Below, one piece after another: positions 56,437-64,000 of a stretch of 64,000 bases of DNA (position 1 is the first letter of the stretch; every line of letters begins with the position of its first letter). This DNA comes from an uncultured SAR86 cluster bacterium (GTDB lineage: Bacteria > Pseudomonadota > Gammaproteobacteria > Magnimaribacterales > D2472). Under the pieces are notes generated by a model. That model was given only the letters and a program-made list of their open reading frames with translations, did not search any database and was not told the origin of the DNA. Where the stretch lies: contig CACHWY010000001.1 in assembly GCA_902583575.1 (NCBI GenBank), positions 148,001 to 212,000 on the forward strand, read 5' to 3'. The position numbers were made by a program, and so were the translations under genes.

Positions 56437-57711
56437 ATGTCAAAAATATCAAAAGTTAGAGCTATTCAAGTTTTTGACTCTAGAGGTGTACCAACTATTT
56501 CTTGCAAAGTTAATCTTGATGATGGTACTTCAGCTATAGCTATGGTTCCAAGCGGAGCATCAACTGGATCTAAGGAGGCACTTGAGTTAAGAGATGGAAA
56601 TAAAGCTTATCACGGCAAAGGCGTTCTTAATGCTGTTTCAAATGTTAATGAAAAATTATCTTCGCTTGTAATTGGTAAAGATCCAGGTGATCAAAATGAG
56701 ATTGATAAAATACTGATAGAATTTGATGGCACGTCAGATAAATCTGCTGTTGGCGCAAATGCTATTTTGGCAGTCTCTCTTGCAACTGCAAAAGCTGCAT
56801 CTATTATGCAAAGAATACCTTTGTATAAACATTTTTCTAATATATATAAAAATATAACTGGTGATTCAACAAATCCTATGATACCTATGCCAATGTTTAA
56901 TATTTTAAATGGCGGAGAACACTCAAATAACAATATAGATATCCAAGAATTTATGATTATTCCAAGTGGAGCCAAGACTTTTGAAGAGGTTATGCAATGG
57001 TCAGTAGAGATATATCAAAATTTAAAGAAAATACTTTCATCTAATAATCATTCAATAGCAGTTGGAGACGAAGGGGGATTTGCACCAAATCTTAAATCTA
57101 ATGAAGAAGCAATAAAGTTAATAATTGAAGCTATCAAGAATTCAAATTTAGATCTCAAAAAAGATATAAATATTGCACTTGATTGTGCTTCAAGCGAATT
57201 TTTTGATGGTAGTAATTATTTTATGAAAGGTGAAAATCAAAAGCTTACATCAGCAGAACTTGTAAATTATCTTGAAAGTCTTGTTGAAAAATATCCTATA
57301 ACCTCAATAGAAGATGGAATGGACGAAAACGATGACAATGGATGGAAATTATTAACATCTCAACTAGGTGATAAATGCCAAATTGTAGGCGATGATTTAT
57401 TTGTTACTAATAAAAAAATATTAAAAGAAGGAGTTCAAGAAAATATCGCGAATTCAATTCTAATTAAATTAAACCAAATTGGATCGTTAACAGAGACAAT
57501 GGAAACAATACATCTTGCAAAAGAAAGTAACTATGAACCAATAATTTCACATAGATCTGGAGAGACAGAAGATACAACAATTGCTGATTTAGCAGTAGGT
57601 CTAGGGGTCAAGCAAATAAAGGCTGGCGCACCTTGTAGGTCAGATAGAATTGCAAAATATAATAGATTGCTTTGGATAGAGAAAGAAAGTAGTGATATTT
57701 TGCTTAAATGA
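56437..57711 (+). CDS. eno: Enolase
   Basis: Enolase converts 2-phosphoglycerate to PEP. The 424-residue protein has VFDSRGVPTISCKV, VPSGASTGSKEALELRDG, NGGEHSNNNIDIQEFMI, AVGDEGGFAPNL, the SIEDGMDENDDNGW metal site, VGDDLFVTN and ISHRSGETEDTTIADLAVG, all canonical. PEP is a substrate of both MurA and KdsA encoded nearby. It overlaps ftsB by 4 bases. Confidence 0.97.
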   Translation: MSKISKVRAIQVFDSRGVPTISCKVNLDDGTSAIAMVPSGASTGSKEALELRDGNKAYHGKGVLNAVSNVNEKLSSLVIGKDPGDQNEIDKILIEFDGTSDKSAVGANAILAVSLATAKAASIMQRIPLYKHFSNIYKNITGDSTNPMIPMPMFNILNGGEHSNNNIDIQEFMIIPSGAKTFEEVMQWSVEIYQNLKKILSSNNHSIAVGDEGGFAPNLKSNEEAIKLIIEAIKNSNLDLKKDINIALDCASSEFFDGSNYFMKGENQKLTSAELVNYLESLVEKYPITSIEDGMDENDDNGWKLLTSQLGDKCQIVGDDLFVTNKKILKEGVQENIANSILIKLNQIGSLTETMETIHLAKESNYEPIISHRSGETEDTTIADLAVGLGVKQIKAGAPCRSDRIAKYNRLLWIEKESSDILLK

Positions 57712-58007
57712 AAAGACTTTACTACGTATTCTTAATATTTTTAACTTTAGTAATATTTCTTTTACTTAATAGTATTTTTTTTGGGGAGAATAATTATTCT
57801 AAAAGAAACGAGCTAGTAAAAGAAAATGGAATTCAAAAAGAGAATAATGATAGCTTAAGAAAACAAAATAAAATTCTTGAGTTTGAGATTAAAAATGCTC
57901 AAAACTCAAATGATCATGTTGAAAATTTTGCTAGAGAGAAACTTAATTTAACATATCCTGATGAGGAATTTATATCTTTTAAAGAAGAAAAAGATGAAAA
58001 AGAATAG
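57708..58007 (+). CDS. ftsB: Cell division protein FtsB
   Basis: FtsB pairs with FtsL in a coiled coil and links FtsQ to FtsWI. The 99-residue product has one membrane helix (YYVFLIFLTLVIFLLLNSIFF), a coiled coil (ELVKENGIQKENNDSLRKQN) and the conserved end VENFAREKLNLTYPDEEFI. Position between eno and ispD is canonical in gammaproteobacteria. The end overlaps ispDF by 14 bases. Confidence 0.93.
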   Translation: MKRLYYVFLIFLTLVIFLLLNSIFFGENNYSKRNELVKENGIQKENNDSLRKQNKILEFEIKNAQNSNDHVENFAREKLNLTYPDEEFISFKEEKDEKE

Positions 58008-59139
58008 CTTATTGACAATTATTGCTGCGGCTGGAGTAGGTGAAAGATTTCGTTGTAAAACACCAAAACAATATGCTCAGATTAATGGACACTCTATTAT
58101 TGAAAGAGCTCTTAAGCCTTTTATTGATTCAAGTTATGTATCAGAAATTATTATAGCTATATCTAAGGATGACAATTTGATTAAGAATCAGGATTTTTAT
58201 AACTCTAAAAAGATTAAATATGTTATTGGGGGTGCTACAAGACAGGAATCGATTAATAATGCTTTATATGCTACTGAAAAGGAATATGAATACGTTATTA
58301 CGCATGATGCGGCACGACCAAATATTACGGAAGATGATATTACTAATTTATACAAGGATATTACTAATTCAAAAACAAGTTGCTCTTTTTTATACACCCC
58401 TGTTTATGATTCAATTAAAGAAATAGATTCTAAAGAAAAAACAAAAGATAAAAGTAAATTTTATCTAGTTCAAACCCCTCAAATATCCAACTTTAATGAT
58501 CTAAAAATTTCACTTAAAAAATGTTTTGATGAAAATATCAATTGTCCTGATGAATCTTTTGCAATTGAATATTCAGATCTAACTTTATCAAAAGTTATGG
58601 GAGCTAGGTCTAATATTAAGATTACTGAACCCGAAGATGTAGAATTTTTGAGTAAATTTCTCACACGAAGTGGAACAGGGTTTGATTTACACAAATATGA
58701 GGCAGGTGATGGAATTATTTTAGGCGGCTATAAAATCAAGTGTGATTATAAAATTGTTGCTCATTCTGATGGAGATGTTTTACTTCATTCAATTGCAGAT
58801 TCAATTTTGGGCGCTGCAGCCTTGGGTGATATTGGGAAGTTTTTCCCAGACAATGATGAGAATAATAGGAATTTGAGTAGTTCAAAAATTATTAAATATT
58901 GTTTAGATAAAATAAATGAACTTAATTTAGAAATTTATAACATTGATACTACCGTAATTTGCGAAGAACCTAAAATTAATCCTTATAGAGAAGAAATTTT
59001 ACAAAAATTATCAAGTCTTTTAATGATCCCAGTCTCAAGAATCGGCTTGAAAGCAACAACTTCAGAAAAAATAGGCATTATTGGTGAAAATAAAGCAATA
59101 GCTGTTCAAAGTCTTGTTAATCTAAGAGAGAAATTATGA
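57994..59139 (+). CDS. ispDF: Bifunctional IspD-IspF (MEP pathway fusion)
   Basis: One 381-residue frame joins two MEP isoprenoid enzymes. The N-terminal part (about 1-220) is IspD, CDP-methylerythritol synthase: IIAAAGVGERFRCKTPKQY, IIERALKPF, THDAARPNITEDDI. The C-terminal part (from about 225) is IspF, MEcPP synthase: GTGFDLHKYEAGDG, GGYKIKCDYKIVAHSDGDVLLH in two parts, ADSILGAAALGDIGKFFPD and GLKATTSEKIG. IspDF fusions are common in alpha- and epsilonproteobacteria, while gammaproteobacteria usually have separate genes. ATG 57994 is chosen as the IspD domain edge. No stop or slip site lies between the domains. Confidence 0.95.
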   Translation: MKKNSLLTIIAAAGVGERFRCKTPKQYAQINGHSIIERALKPFIDSSYVSEIIIAISKDDNLIKNQDFYNSKKIKYVIGGATRQESINNALYATEKEYEYVITHDAARPNITEDDITNLYKDITNSKTSCSFLYTPVYDSIKEIDSKEKTKDKSKFYLVQTPQISNFNDLKISLKKCFDENINCPDESFAIEYSDLTLSKVMGARSNIKITEPEDVEFLSKFLTRSGTGFDLHKYEAGDGIILGGYKIKCDYKIVAHSDGDVLLHSIADSILGAAALGDIGKFFPDNDENNRNLSSSKIIKYCLDKINELNLEIYNIDTTVICEEPKINPYREEILQKLSSLLMIPVSRIGLKATTSEKIGIIGENKAIAVQSLVNLREKL

Positions 59140-59891
59140 AGATACTATTAACAAATGATGATGGTTACGATGCTGATAATCTTAAGAACTTATATGAAAA
59201 ATTATCTAAAGATCATGAGGTTTGGATAGTTGCACCAAAGAATAATTGTAGTGGGATGAGTGCAGCTATTTCCTACCTTAAAGAAATAGAGGTTATAAAG
59301 ATAGACGAAAGAATATATGCAGTTGATGGAACTCCAGCAGATTGTTCCTATTTAGGTTTATTAAGTATTGTTGATTTTGAATTTGATATAGTTATTTCTG
59401 GGATTAACCATGGAGCGAATATTGGTAACGATGTTATATATTCAGGTACTGTCGGGGCTGCTGTTGGCGGAAGGAATCTAAAATATCCTCCTATAGCAAT
59501 TTCAGTTGCATCTTATGACGCAAAAGACATTGATTTTATCAGCAACAAATCAATTGAAATAATAAATAAAATAGTTACTTTTCATGACAGTTTTAAAGGC
59601 AAAGTTATAAATATAAATTTTCCAGATATTTCTGAAAATGAATTTAAGGGCATTAGAGCAACCGGGATATCAAAGAGAGATGTACCTGCAAGACCAATAA
59701 AATTAGAAAATACCTCAGAAAATGAAAATGTATCAAAATTTAGATATGCCTATTCAGGTGAGCCTATTAAAGATAATTTTATAACCGACGCAGAGGCTAT
59801 TAAAGATGGGTATGTATCAGTATCAGTTTTAGATTACAGCCTCAATTCAAAAGAATTCATTAATGATTTATCAGATTTAATAAATGAGTAA
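59136..59891 (+). CDS. surE: 5'/3'-nucleotidase SurE
   Basis: SurE is a metal-dependent survival phosphatase acting on nucleoside monophosphates. The 251-residue protein has the N-terminal metal site LLTNDDGYDADNLKNLY, the PKNNCSGMSAAISY loop, GTPADCSYLGL, VISGINHGANIGNDVIYSGTVGAA and SVASYD. It overlaps ispDF by 4 bases and pcm by 8. The truD gene between ispF and surE in E. coli is missing. Confidence 0.96.
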   Translation: MKILLTNDDGYDADNLKNLYEKLSKDHEVWIVAPKNNCSGMSAAISYLKEIEVIKIDERIYAVDGTPADCSYLGLLSIVDFEFDIVISGINHGANIGNDVIYSGTVGAAVGGRNLKYPPIAISVASYDAKDIDFISNKSIEIINKIVTFHDSFKGKVININFPDISENEFKGIRATGISKRDVPARPIKLENTSENENVSKFRYAYSGEPIKDNFITDAEAIKDGYVSVSVLDYSLNSKEFINDLSDLINE

Positions 59892-60564
59892 CTCAGGCTT
59901 TACTTTCAGACGGGTTCGGGAAGAGATGATCGAAACTCTTCTAGAATTAGGCATAAAAGATTTTAGAGTTTTGGATGCCATTTCACAAATTCCAAGACAT
60001 ACTTTTCTTGATGAAGCATTATGGTCTAGAGCATATGAAAATAGACCTTTAACGATAGGGTACAAACAAACTATTTCTCAGCCATATATAGTTGCAAGAA
60101 TGACTGAGTTATTAATTTCTCATACCAAAACAAGAGGTAAAGTATTTGATAAAGTTTTAGACCTTGGGTCAGGGTGCGGGTATCAATCAGCTGTACTGTC
60201 TTTTTTTAGTGAAAAAGTTGATGCAATAGAAAGAATCAAGCCTTTAGTGGAAAAATCAAGAGAGAATTTAGCAAATTTAAAAATACATAATGTTTTGTTT
60301 AAGTACGGTGATGGATATCAAGACTGGGATAAGAAACTTCAATATGATGGAATAATCTGCGCTGCTGCTCCGCGTGAATATCCTCAAGATTTAATTTCAA
60401 TTTTGAAAAATGATGCAAAATTAGTAATACCTGTTGGAGGGTCTAATCAGAGGCTAAATGTGATAACTAAATTAAAGAATAACGAAGTTGAAGAAACACA
60501 ATATGAGGAAGTATCATTTGTTCCTATGCTTGCAGGCAAATCAGAAGATGGTAATGATGTATGA
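59884..60564 (+). CDS. pcm: Protein-L-isoaspartate O-methyltransferase
   Basis: Pcm repairs isoaspartyl damage in proteins using SAM. The 226-residue protein has IPRHTFLDEALWSRAYENRPL in two parts, GYKQTISQPYIVARMTELL, the SAM loop VLDLGSGCGYQSAVLS and DGIICAAAPREYP. The surE-pcm pair is conserved; nlpD and rpoS, which often follow, are not here. It overlaps surE by 8 bases and the DUF368 gene by 4. Confidence 0.95.
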   Translation: MSNSGFTFRRVREEMIETLLELGIKDFRVLDAISQIPRHTFLDEALWSRAYENRPLTIGYKQTISQPYIVARMTELLISHTKTRGKVFDKVLDLGSGCGYQSAVLSFFSEKVDAIERIKPLVEKSRENLANLKIHNVLFKYGDGYQDWDKKLQYDGIICAAAPREYPQDLISILKNDAKLVIPVGGSNQRLNVITKLKNNEVEETQYEEVSFVPMLAGKSEDGNDV

Positions 60565-61268
60565 AAGAAAAAATTAGCTATTTTATAGCAGGCATATTTA
60601 TTGGATTATCTGAATTATTGCCAGGAATATCAGGCGCAACAGTTGCATTAATGTTCGGAGTATATGAAAAGATATTAAATTTCTTAAGTAAATTTAAAGA
60701 ATTAAATTTAATAGCTCCTCTTTTGCTTGGGATGATATTAAGTGTATTAGTGTTTTCTTCATTAATAGATTTTTTATATAAAAATTTTACCGATATATTT
60801 AATATTTTTATCGCTTTGTTAATGATTGGATATGGAATGTATCTAGCAGTAAATACATATTTAAAAGAATTCTTAAAGGGTAAATTAGATATTCGACCTG
60901 AAATATTAGTAGTTGTTCTTGGCATTGGATTTTATATTGGATTGTATTTAAGCAGCTTTCAGACAGATGGATACCAAGAACCTAATATTACTATATTAAT
61001 TTTATTTGGATTTTGTGCTTGTTCTTTTTTACTTTTTCCAGGAATTTCAGGGAGCGCTTTCTTATTATCAGTGGGAGCATATCCATTGATTATTGGAAGT
61101 ATTTCAAATTTTAATTTTGAAGTTTTATTACCTTTTGGTATTGGCATGTTAGTAGCATTAATTTTAATGCCAAGATTAATTAACAAAGCTTATGAAAAGT
61201 TTGGAAAATTGATATTGGTTTTTTTTGGTGGACTTATTCTTGCTGCAGGTGTTAATTATTTTTTATAA
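60561..61268 (+). CDS. DUF368 family polyprenyl-phosphate transporter (PopT-like)
   Basis: The 235-residue polytopic protein has two related motifs, [20 protein letters not shown] (residues 17-36) and [18 protein letters not shown] (about 157-174), typical of the DUF368 family with an internally duplicated fold. Members named PopT return undecaprenyl phosphate to the cytoplasmic face for reuse in wall and O-antigen synthesis. About eight membrane helices are evident. It overlaps pcm by 4 bases and the convergent ferredoxin gene by 6. It may serve MraY, encoded at 41783-42868; the location in the surE-pcm operon does not itself show this. Confidence 0.85.
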   Translation: MKEKISYFIAGIFIGLSELLPGISGATVALMFGVYEKILNFLSKFKELNLIAPLLLGMILSVLVFSSLIDFLYKNFTDIFNIFIALLMIGYGMYLAVNTYLKEFLKGKLDIRPEILVVVLGIGFYIGLYLSSFQTDGYQEPNITILILFGFCACSFLLFPGISGSAFLLSVGAYPLIIGSISNFNFEVLLPFGIGMLVALILMPRLINKAYEKFGKLILVFFGGLILAAGVNYFL

Positions 61269-61580
61269 GAATTCTTTCTTATTTTTAATATCTTTATATT
61301 TTTCAGCTTCAGGCAAGGGTTCCTTGGACTCAGTAATATTTTCATAAACCTCAGAAAGTTTTAGGTTAATTTCTATAAATTCAATTTGATCCTTAGGTAA
61401 TTCATCATCTGGATAAATTGCTTCAATAGGGCATTCTGGTACGCATAAGCCGCAATCTATACATTCATCAGGATCTATTACTAAAAACTCAGGACCCTCA
61501 TAAAAACAATCTACTGGGCATACTTCAACGCAATCCGTATATTTACATTTAATGCAAGATTCTGTTACTACGTATGTCAT
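61263..61580 (-). CDS. fdxA: Ferredoxin FdxA-like (two-cluster, 7Fe/8Fe type)
   Basis: The 105-residue protein begins [25 protein letters not shown] in two clusters of Cys and continues [16 protein letters not shown], the spacing of FdxA-type ferredoxins with one [3Fe-4S] and one [4Fe-4S] cluster. The C-terminal tail ([20 protein letters not shown] and on) is the longer tail of this group. It is an electron carrier; partners are unknown. It diverges from recA across 112 bases and overlaps the end of the DUF368 gene by 6 bases. Confidence 0.94.
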   Translation of the reverse strand: MTYVVTESCIKCKYTDCVEVCPVDCFYEGPEFLVIDPDECIDCGLCVPECPIEAIYPDDELPKDQIEFIEINLKLSEVYENITESKEPLPEAEKYKDIKNKKEFL

Positions 61581-61636
61581 AATTAGTCGAGAAGTTTGAA
61601 TTTTAGCTTACTAAATTTTAAATTTACATAAAACTA

Positions 61637-61681
61637 TTTAAATATTTAAAAATATAGTTTATACTGTATATATATACAGTA
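61637..61681 (+). promoter_or_regulatory. recA promoter with perfect LexA (SOS) box
   Basis: TACTGTATATATATACAGTA at 61662-61681 is a perfect palindrome equal to the E. coli LexA-box consensus. It overlaps a -10 TATACT (61660-61665), which pairs with TTTAAA (61637-61642) at 17 bases, and its last base touches the recA SD AAGGAG (61681-61686). LexA bound here would block transcription start. Confidence 0.9.
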
Positions 61682-61692
61682 AGGAGATTCTT

Positions 61693-62700
61693 ATGACTAA
61701 ATCAAAAGACACGACTAAAAAATCATTAAAAGATACTTTAAATGATATAGATAATCATTTCGGTAAGGGAACTGTTATGAGAATGGGGGATAGAGAAAAT
61801 CTTGATATTCCTTCAATTTCAACAGGTTCTCTAGGTCTTGATATTGCTTTGGGTATAGGAGGTATACCAAAAGGAAGAGTTACAGAAATATATGGACCAG
61901 AATCATCTGGTAAAACAACACTAACCCTTCAAATTATTGCTCAATGCCAGAAAGAAGGTGGTACTTGTGCATTTATTGATGCAGAGCATGCGCTTGATCC
62001 TCAATATGCAGAAAAATTAGGTGTAAATGTAGATGAATTATTGCTTTCTCAACCTGATACAGGGGAACAAGCTCTTGAAGTTGCAGATATGCTTGTAAAA
62101 TCAAATAGTGTAGACCTTGTGATTATAGATTCTGTTGCAGCACTTGTTCCTAGAGCTGAAATTGAGGGTGAAATGGGAGATCATCATGTTGGACTTCAAG
62201 CAAGACTGATGTCCCAAGCGCTTAGGAAGATTACAGGAAATATTCAAAGGTCTGGTGCAACGGTTGTATTTATTAATCAAATTAGAATGAAAATAGGTGT
62301 AATGTTTGGAAGTCCAGAAACAACAACTGGTGGAAATGCACTTAAATTTTATTCATCTGTGCGATTAGATATCAGAAGAATTGGTGCTGTAAAAGAAGGT
62401 GATGAGGTTATGGGTAATGAAACCAGAGTTAAGGTTGTGAAAAATAAAGTATCTCCACCATTTAAACAAGCAGAATTCCAGATTATGTATGGATTAGGGA
62501 TCAACCAAGAGGGTGAGATATTAGACTTTGGTCATAAACTTGGATTAGTTGAAAAATCAGGTGCTTTTTATAAGCTTGATGGAGAAAGTATTGGTCAAGG
62601 CAAGGTCAAAGCAAGCCTTTTTCTTAAAGAAAATGCAAAAATTAGAGATAAACTTGTAAAAGAAATAAGATCTTCATACATATCTAGCAAATCAAAATAA
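61693..62700 (+). CDS. recA: Recombinase RecA
   Basis: RecA forms filaments on single-stranded DNA, drives strand exchange and triggers LexA self-cleavage. The 335-residue protein has the Walker [57 protein letters not shown], the L2 region [16 protein letters not shown]-type with [15 protein letters not shown], and a short tail. SD AAGGAG is 6 bases before the ATG. recX does not follow. No intein is present. Confidence 0.98.
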   Translation: MTKSKDTTKKSLKDTLNDIDNHFGKGTVMRMGDRENLDIPSISTGSLGLDIALGIGGIPKGRVTEIYGPESSGKTTLTLQIIAQCQKEGGTCAFIDAEHALDPQYAEKLGVNVDELLLSQPDTGEQALEVADMLVKSNSVDLVIIDSVAALVPRAEIEGEMGDHHVGLQARLMSQALRKITGNIQRSGATVVFINQIRMKIGVMFGSPETTTGGNALKFYSSVRLDIRRIGAVKEGDEVMGNETRVKVVKNKVSPPFKQAEFQIMYGLGINQEGEILDFGHKLGLVEKSGAFYKLDGESIGQGKVKASLFLKENAKIRDKLVKEIRSSYISSKSK

Positions 62701-62706
62701 TTTTTT

Positions 62707-62715
62707 TGATACAAT
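62707..62715 (+). promoter_or_regulatory. Extended -10 promoter of the thiolase gene
   Basis: TGATACAAT has the TG-n extension and TACAAT (5 of 6). It lies just after the recA stop; transcription would begin near 62722, giving a leader of about 28 bases. Confidence 0.5.
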
Positions 62716-62749
62716 AATCCCTATTAATTTTTATTAGTAGGGATTTTTT
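62716..62749 (+). terminator. recA terminator hairpin that also covers the thiolase SD
   Basis: AATCCCTA near 62716-62723 pairs with TAGGGATT at 62738-62745, closing a loop of 14 bases and followed by a T run that ends at the thiolase ATG (62750). It has the form of an intrinsic terminator for recA. The same 3' arm contains AGGG, the likely SD of the thiolase gene, so it may also limit its translation. Confidence 0.55.
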
Positions 62750-63931
62750 ATGGCACAGAAAGCATATATTGTAGAGGCAGTTAGAACTGCTGGCGGAAAA
62801 AGAGATGGAAGATTAAGTTTATGGCATCCAGCAGACTTAGGTGCGAAAGTTTTAGACGAGCTTGTGACAAGATTAGATATGGACCCCGCTCTTGTGGATG
62901 ATGTTGTCTTTGGTTGTGTTGATCAAGTTGGCGCTCAATCGGGAAATGTTGCAAGAAATGCAATTCTTTCATCATCTTTTCCAGAGTCAGTCCCAGGAAC
63001 TTCAGTAGATAGGCAATGTGGCTCATCACAGCAAGCAATTCATTTTGCAATACAAGCTGTCATGTCTGGAACTCAAGATATAGTAATCGGGGGAGGGGTT
63101 GAAGTAATGTCAATGGTTCCAATAGGCGCTGCAGTAAAAGATGGATATGATGCAGGACATGGCCTTCCATTTGATTCAGAAGGTATGAAAGAAAGATATC
63201 CGGGTGTATTCTTCTCACAATTTACAGGTGCAGAGCTTGTAGCTGATAAGTGGAAATTATCCCGTGAAGATCTAGATAAGTTTGCCTTAGAGAGTCATGA
63301 GAAAGCTGCTCATGCAACCGAATCGAAATATTTTGATAGAGAAATATTACCAGTTGAAGGAAAAAATGCTGAAGGATTTAATGATTTAGTTATGCAAGAT
63401 GAAGGTATAAGATTTGATGCAAGTTTAGATAAATTAGCTGGATTGAATCCAGTTACTGAAGGTGGAGTCATTACAGCTGGTAATGCAAGTCAAATCACAG
63501 ATGGGGCTGCAGCAGTTGTAATATGCAATGATGCAGGGTTAAAGAAAATTCAAAAAAATCCGAGGGCTGAAATAGTATCTATTTCAGTTGTAGGAGATGA
63601 TCCAGTTTTCATGCTCACAGGACCAATTCCAGCTTCATTTAAAGCTCTAGAAACTGCAAACTTATCTATTGATGATATGGATTTATATGAAGTAAATGAA
63701 GCGTTTGCTCCAGTGCCGTTAGCTTGGGCTGCAGATCTTAAAGCAGATAGAAGGAAATTAAATGTTAATGGCGGTGCTATGGCATTAGGACATCCGCTTG
63801 GAGCAACTGGTGCAAAACTTATGACTACCATGCTTCATGAATTAGAAAGAAGAGAAGGAGAGTATGCGTTACAGGCAATATGCGAAGGTGGTGGAACAGC
63901 CAATGCTACAATTATAAAAAGAGTCAATTAA
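62750..63931 (+). CDS. Thiolase family acetyl-CoA acyltransferase
   Basis: The 393-residue thiolase cleaves or forms 3-ketoacyl-CoA. It has the nucleophile Cys in VDRQCGSSQQAIHFA near residue 90, NEAFAPVPLAW with the Asn-Glu motif, the catalytic His in NGGAMALGHPLGATGAKL, and the second Cys in CEGGGTANATIIKR at the C-terminus. It resembles degradative FadA-like or steroid/lipid thiolases; direction and chain length cannot be told. Its own promoter and leader follow recA. It is a third fatty-acid gene in the window besides the acyl-CoA ligase and MaoC. Confidence 0.93.
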   Translation: MAQKAYIVEAVRTAGGKRDGRLSLWHPADLGAKVLDELVTRLDMDPALVDDVVFGCVDQVGAQSGNVARNAILSSSFPESVPGTSVDRQCGSSQQAIHFAIQAVMSGTQDIVIGGGVEVMSMVPIGAAVKDGYDAGHGLPFDSEGMKERYPGVFFSQFTGAELVADKWKLSREDLDKFALESHEKAAHATESKYFDREILPVEGKNAEGFNDLVMQDEGIRFDASLDKLAGLNPVTEGGVITAGNASQITDGAAAVVICNDAGLKKIQKNPRAEIVSISVVGDDPVFMLTGPIPASFKALETANLSIDDMDLYEVNEAFAPVPLAWAADLKADRRKLNVNGGAMALGHPLGATGAKLMTTMLHELERREGEYALQAICEGGGTANATIIKRVN

Positions 63932-63932
63932 G

Positions 63933-64000
63933 TTATTTATTTTTAAAAAAATCTAGGATTGTTTTTATATCAGTGATTGGATTTGTTGAACTTTCTCCAT
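63933..64000 (-). CDS. C-terminal end of a minus-strand gene (cut by window edge)
   Basis: Read on the minus strand from the right edge, one frame is open and ends GESSTNPITDIKTILDFFKNK before TAA at 63935-63933. The other two minus frames have stops in the same stretch. Only about 22 codons are visible, so no family can be assigned. It would converge with the thiolase gene, 1 base from its stop. Confidence 0.45.
   Translation of the reverse strand, partial: GESSTNPITDIKTILDFFKNK

Noticed and set aside
57994-59139. IspDF as a missed stop or frameshift joining two genes
   Set aside because: The frame is continuous with normal codon use across the junction near 58660 and both domains are complete.
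62781-63050. Minus-strand open frame inside the thiolase gene
   Set aside because: It lies wholly within a well-supported conserved gene, has no family resemblance and is a frame shadow.

Overview
This is a strongly AT-rich, tightly packed bacterial chromosome segment. Gene order is that of Gammaproteobacteria: hemA-prfA-prmC; mreBCD-yhdP; kdsD-lptA-lptB-rpoN; mlaC-ibaG-murA; degS/zapE-rplM-rpsI-petABC-sspA; lpoA/rsmI-rnpB-mraZ-dcw; rpsF-rpsR-rplI-dnaB-alr; pyrG-kdsA-eno-ftsB-ispDF-surE-pcm; recA. Genes overlap or abut, intergenic gaps are short, several proteins are short for their family, and an acyl-CoA ligase, a MaoC protein and a thiolase are present. Together these fit a streamlined marine gammaproteobacterium of the SAR86 type. 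That placement is inference; no rRNA is present to confirm it.

Layout. 1-2438: end of hemA, then prfA and prmC. 2435-6992: a block of genes that does not belong to the conserved order. It holds a 666-residue protein of unknown function on the minus strand and, divergently, a probable 54-residue small ORF, an ARPP-1/DUF6569-type protein, a uracil-DNA-glycosylase-fold-like protein, a one-domain HTH protein and a coiled-coil-like protein. 6989-11242: selO, a nitroreductase, an acyl-CoA ligase and a MaoC hydratase. 11247-14400 (minus): gatCAB. 14483-19198: mreBCD and an AsmA/YhdP-like protein. 19190-23925 (minus): mgtE, rpoN, lptB, lptA, kdsD. 23961-26065: mlaC, ibaG, murA. 26067-31709: degS diverging from zapE, then rplM, rpsI and the cytochrome bc1 genes. 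31721-34478: sspA, lpoA, rsmI and RNase P RNA. 34511-50198: the division and cell wall (dcw) cluster. 50277-53884: rpsF, rpsR, rplI, dnaB, alr. 53973-61580: pyrG through pcm, a DUF368 lipid-carrier transporter and a ferredoxin. 61637-64000: recA under a perfect SOS box, a thiolase, and the tail of a minus-strand gene.

The most unusual region is the dcw cluster. ftsZ is not after ftsA but is the second gene, between mraZ and rsmH. The promoter in front of mraZ appears to give a leaderless mRNA and overlaps four 10-bp-spaced AAAGTGT-like repeats that look like MraZ boxes, so FtsZ would fall directly under MraZ autoregulation. Within the cluster MurD is short and has Arg in place of the P-loop Gly, FtsI has SSQ in place of the SxN motif, and FtsQ is minimal.

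Other notable points are an ispD-ispF fusion, missing lptC/kdsC and mlaFED/mlaB partners, degS and zapE start codons one base apart, an SD-sequestering leader hairpin before rpsF, an SD-sequestering hairpin before the thiolase, and repeated use of extended -10 (TGnTATAAT-type) promoters. No tRNA, rRNA, CRISPR array, insertion sequence or integrase was seen. The only gene-free stretch over 300 bases, 34094-34571, holds the RNase P RNA and the mraZ operator and promoter.
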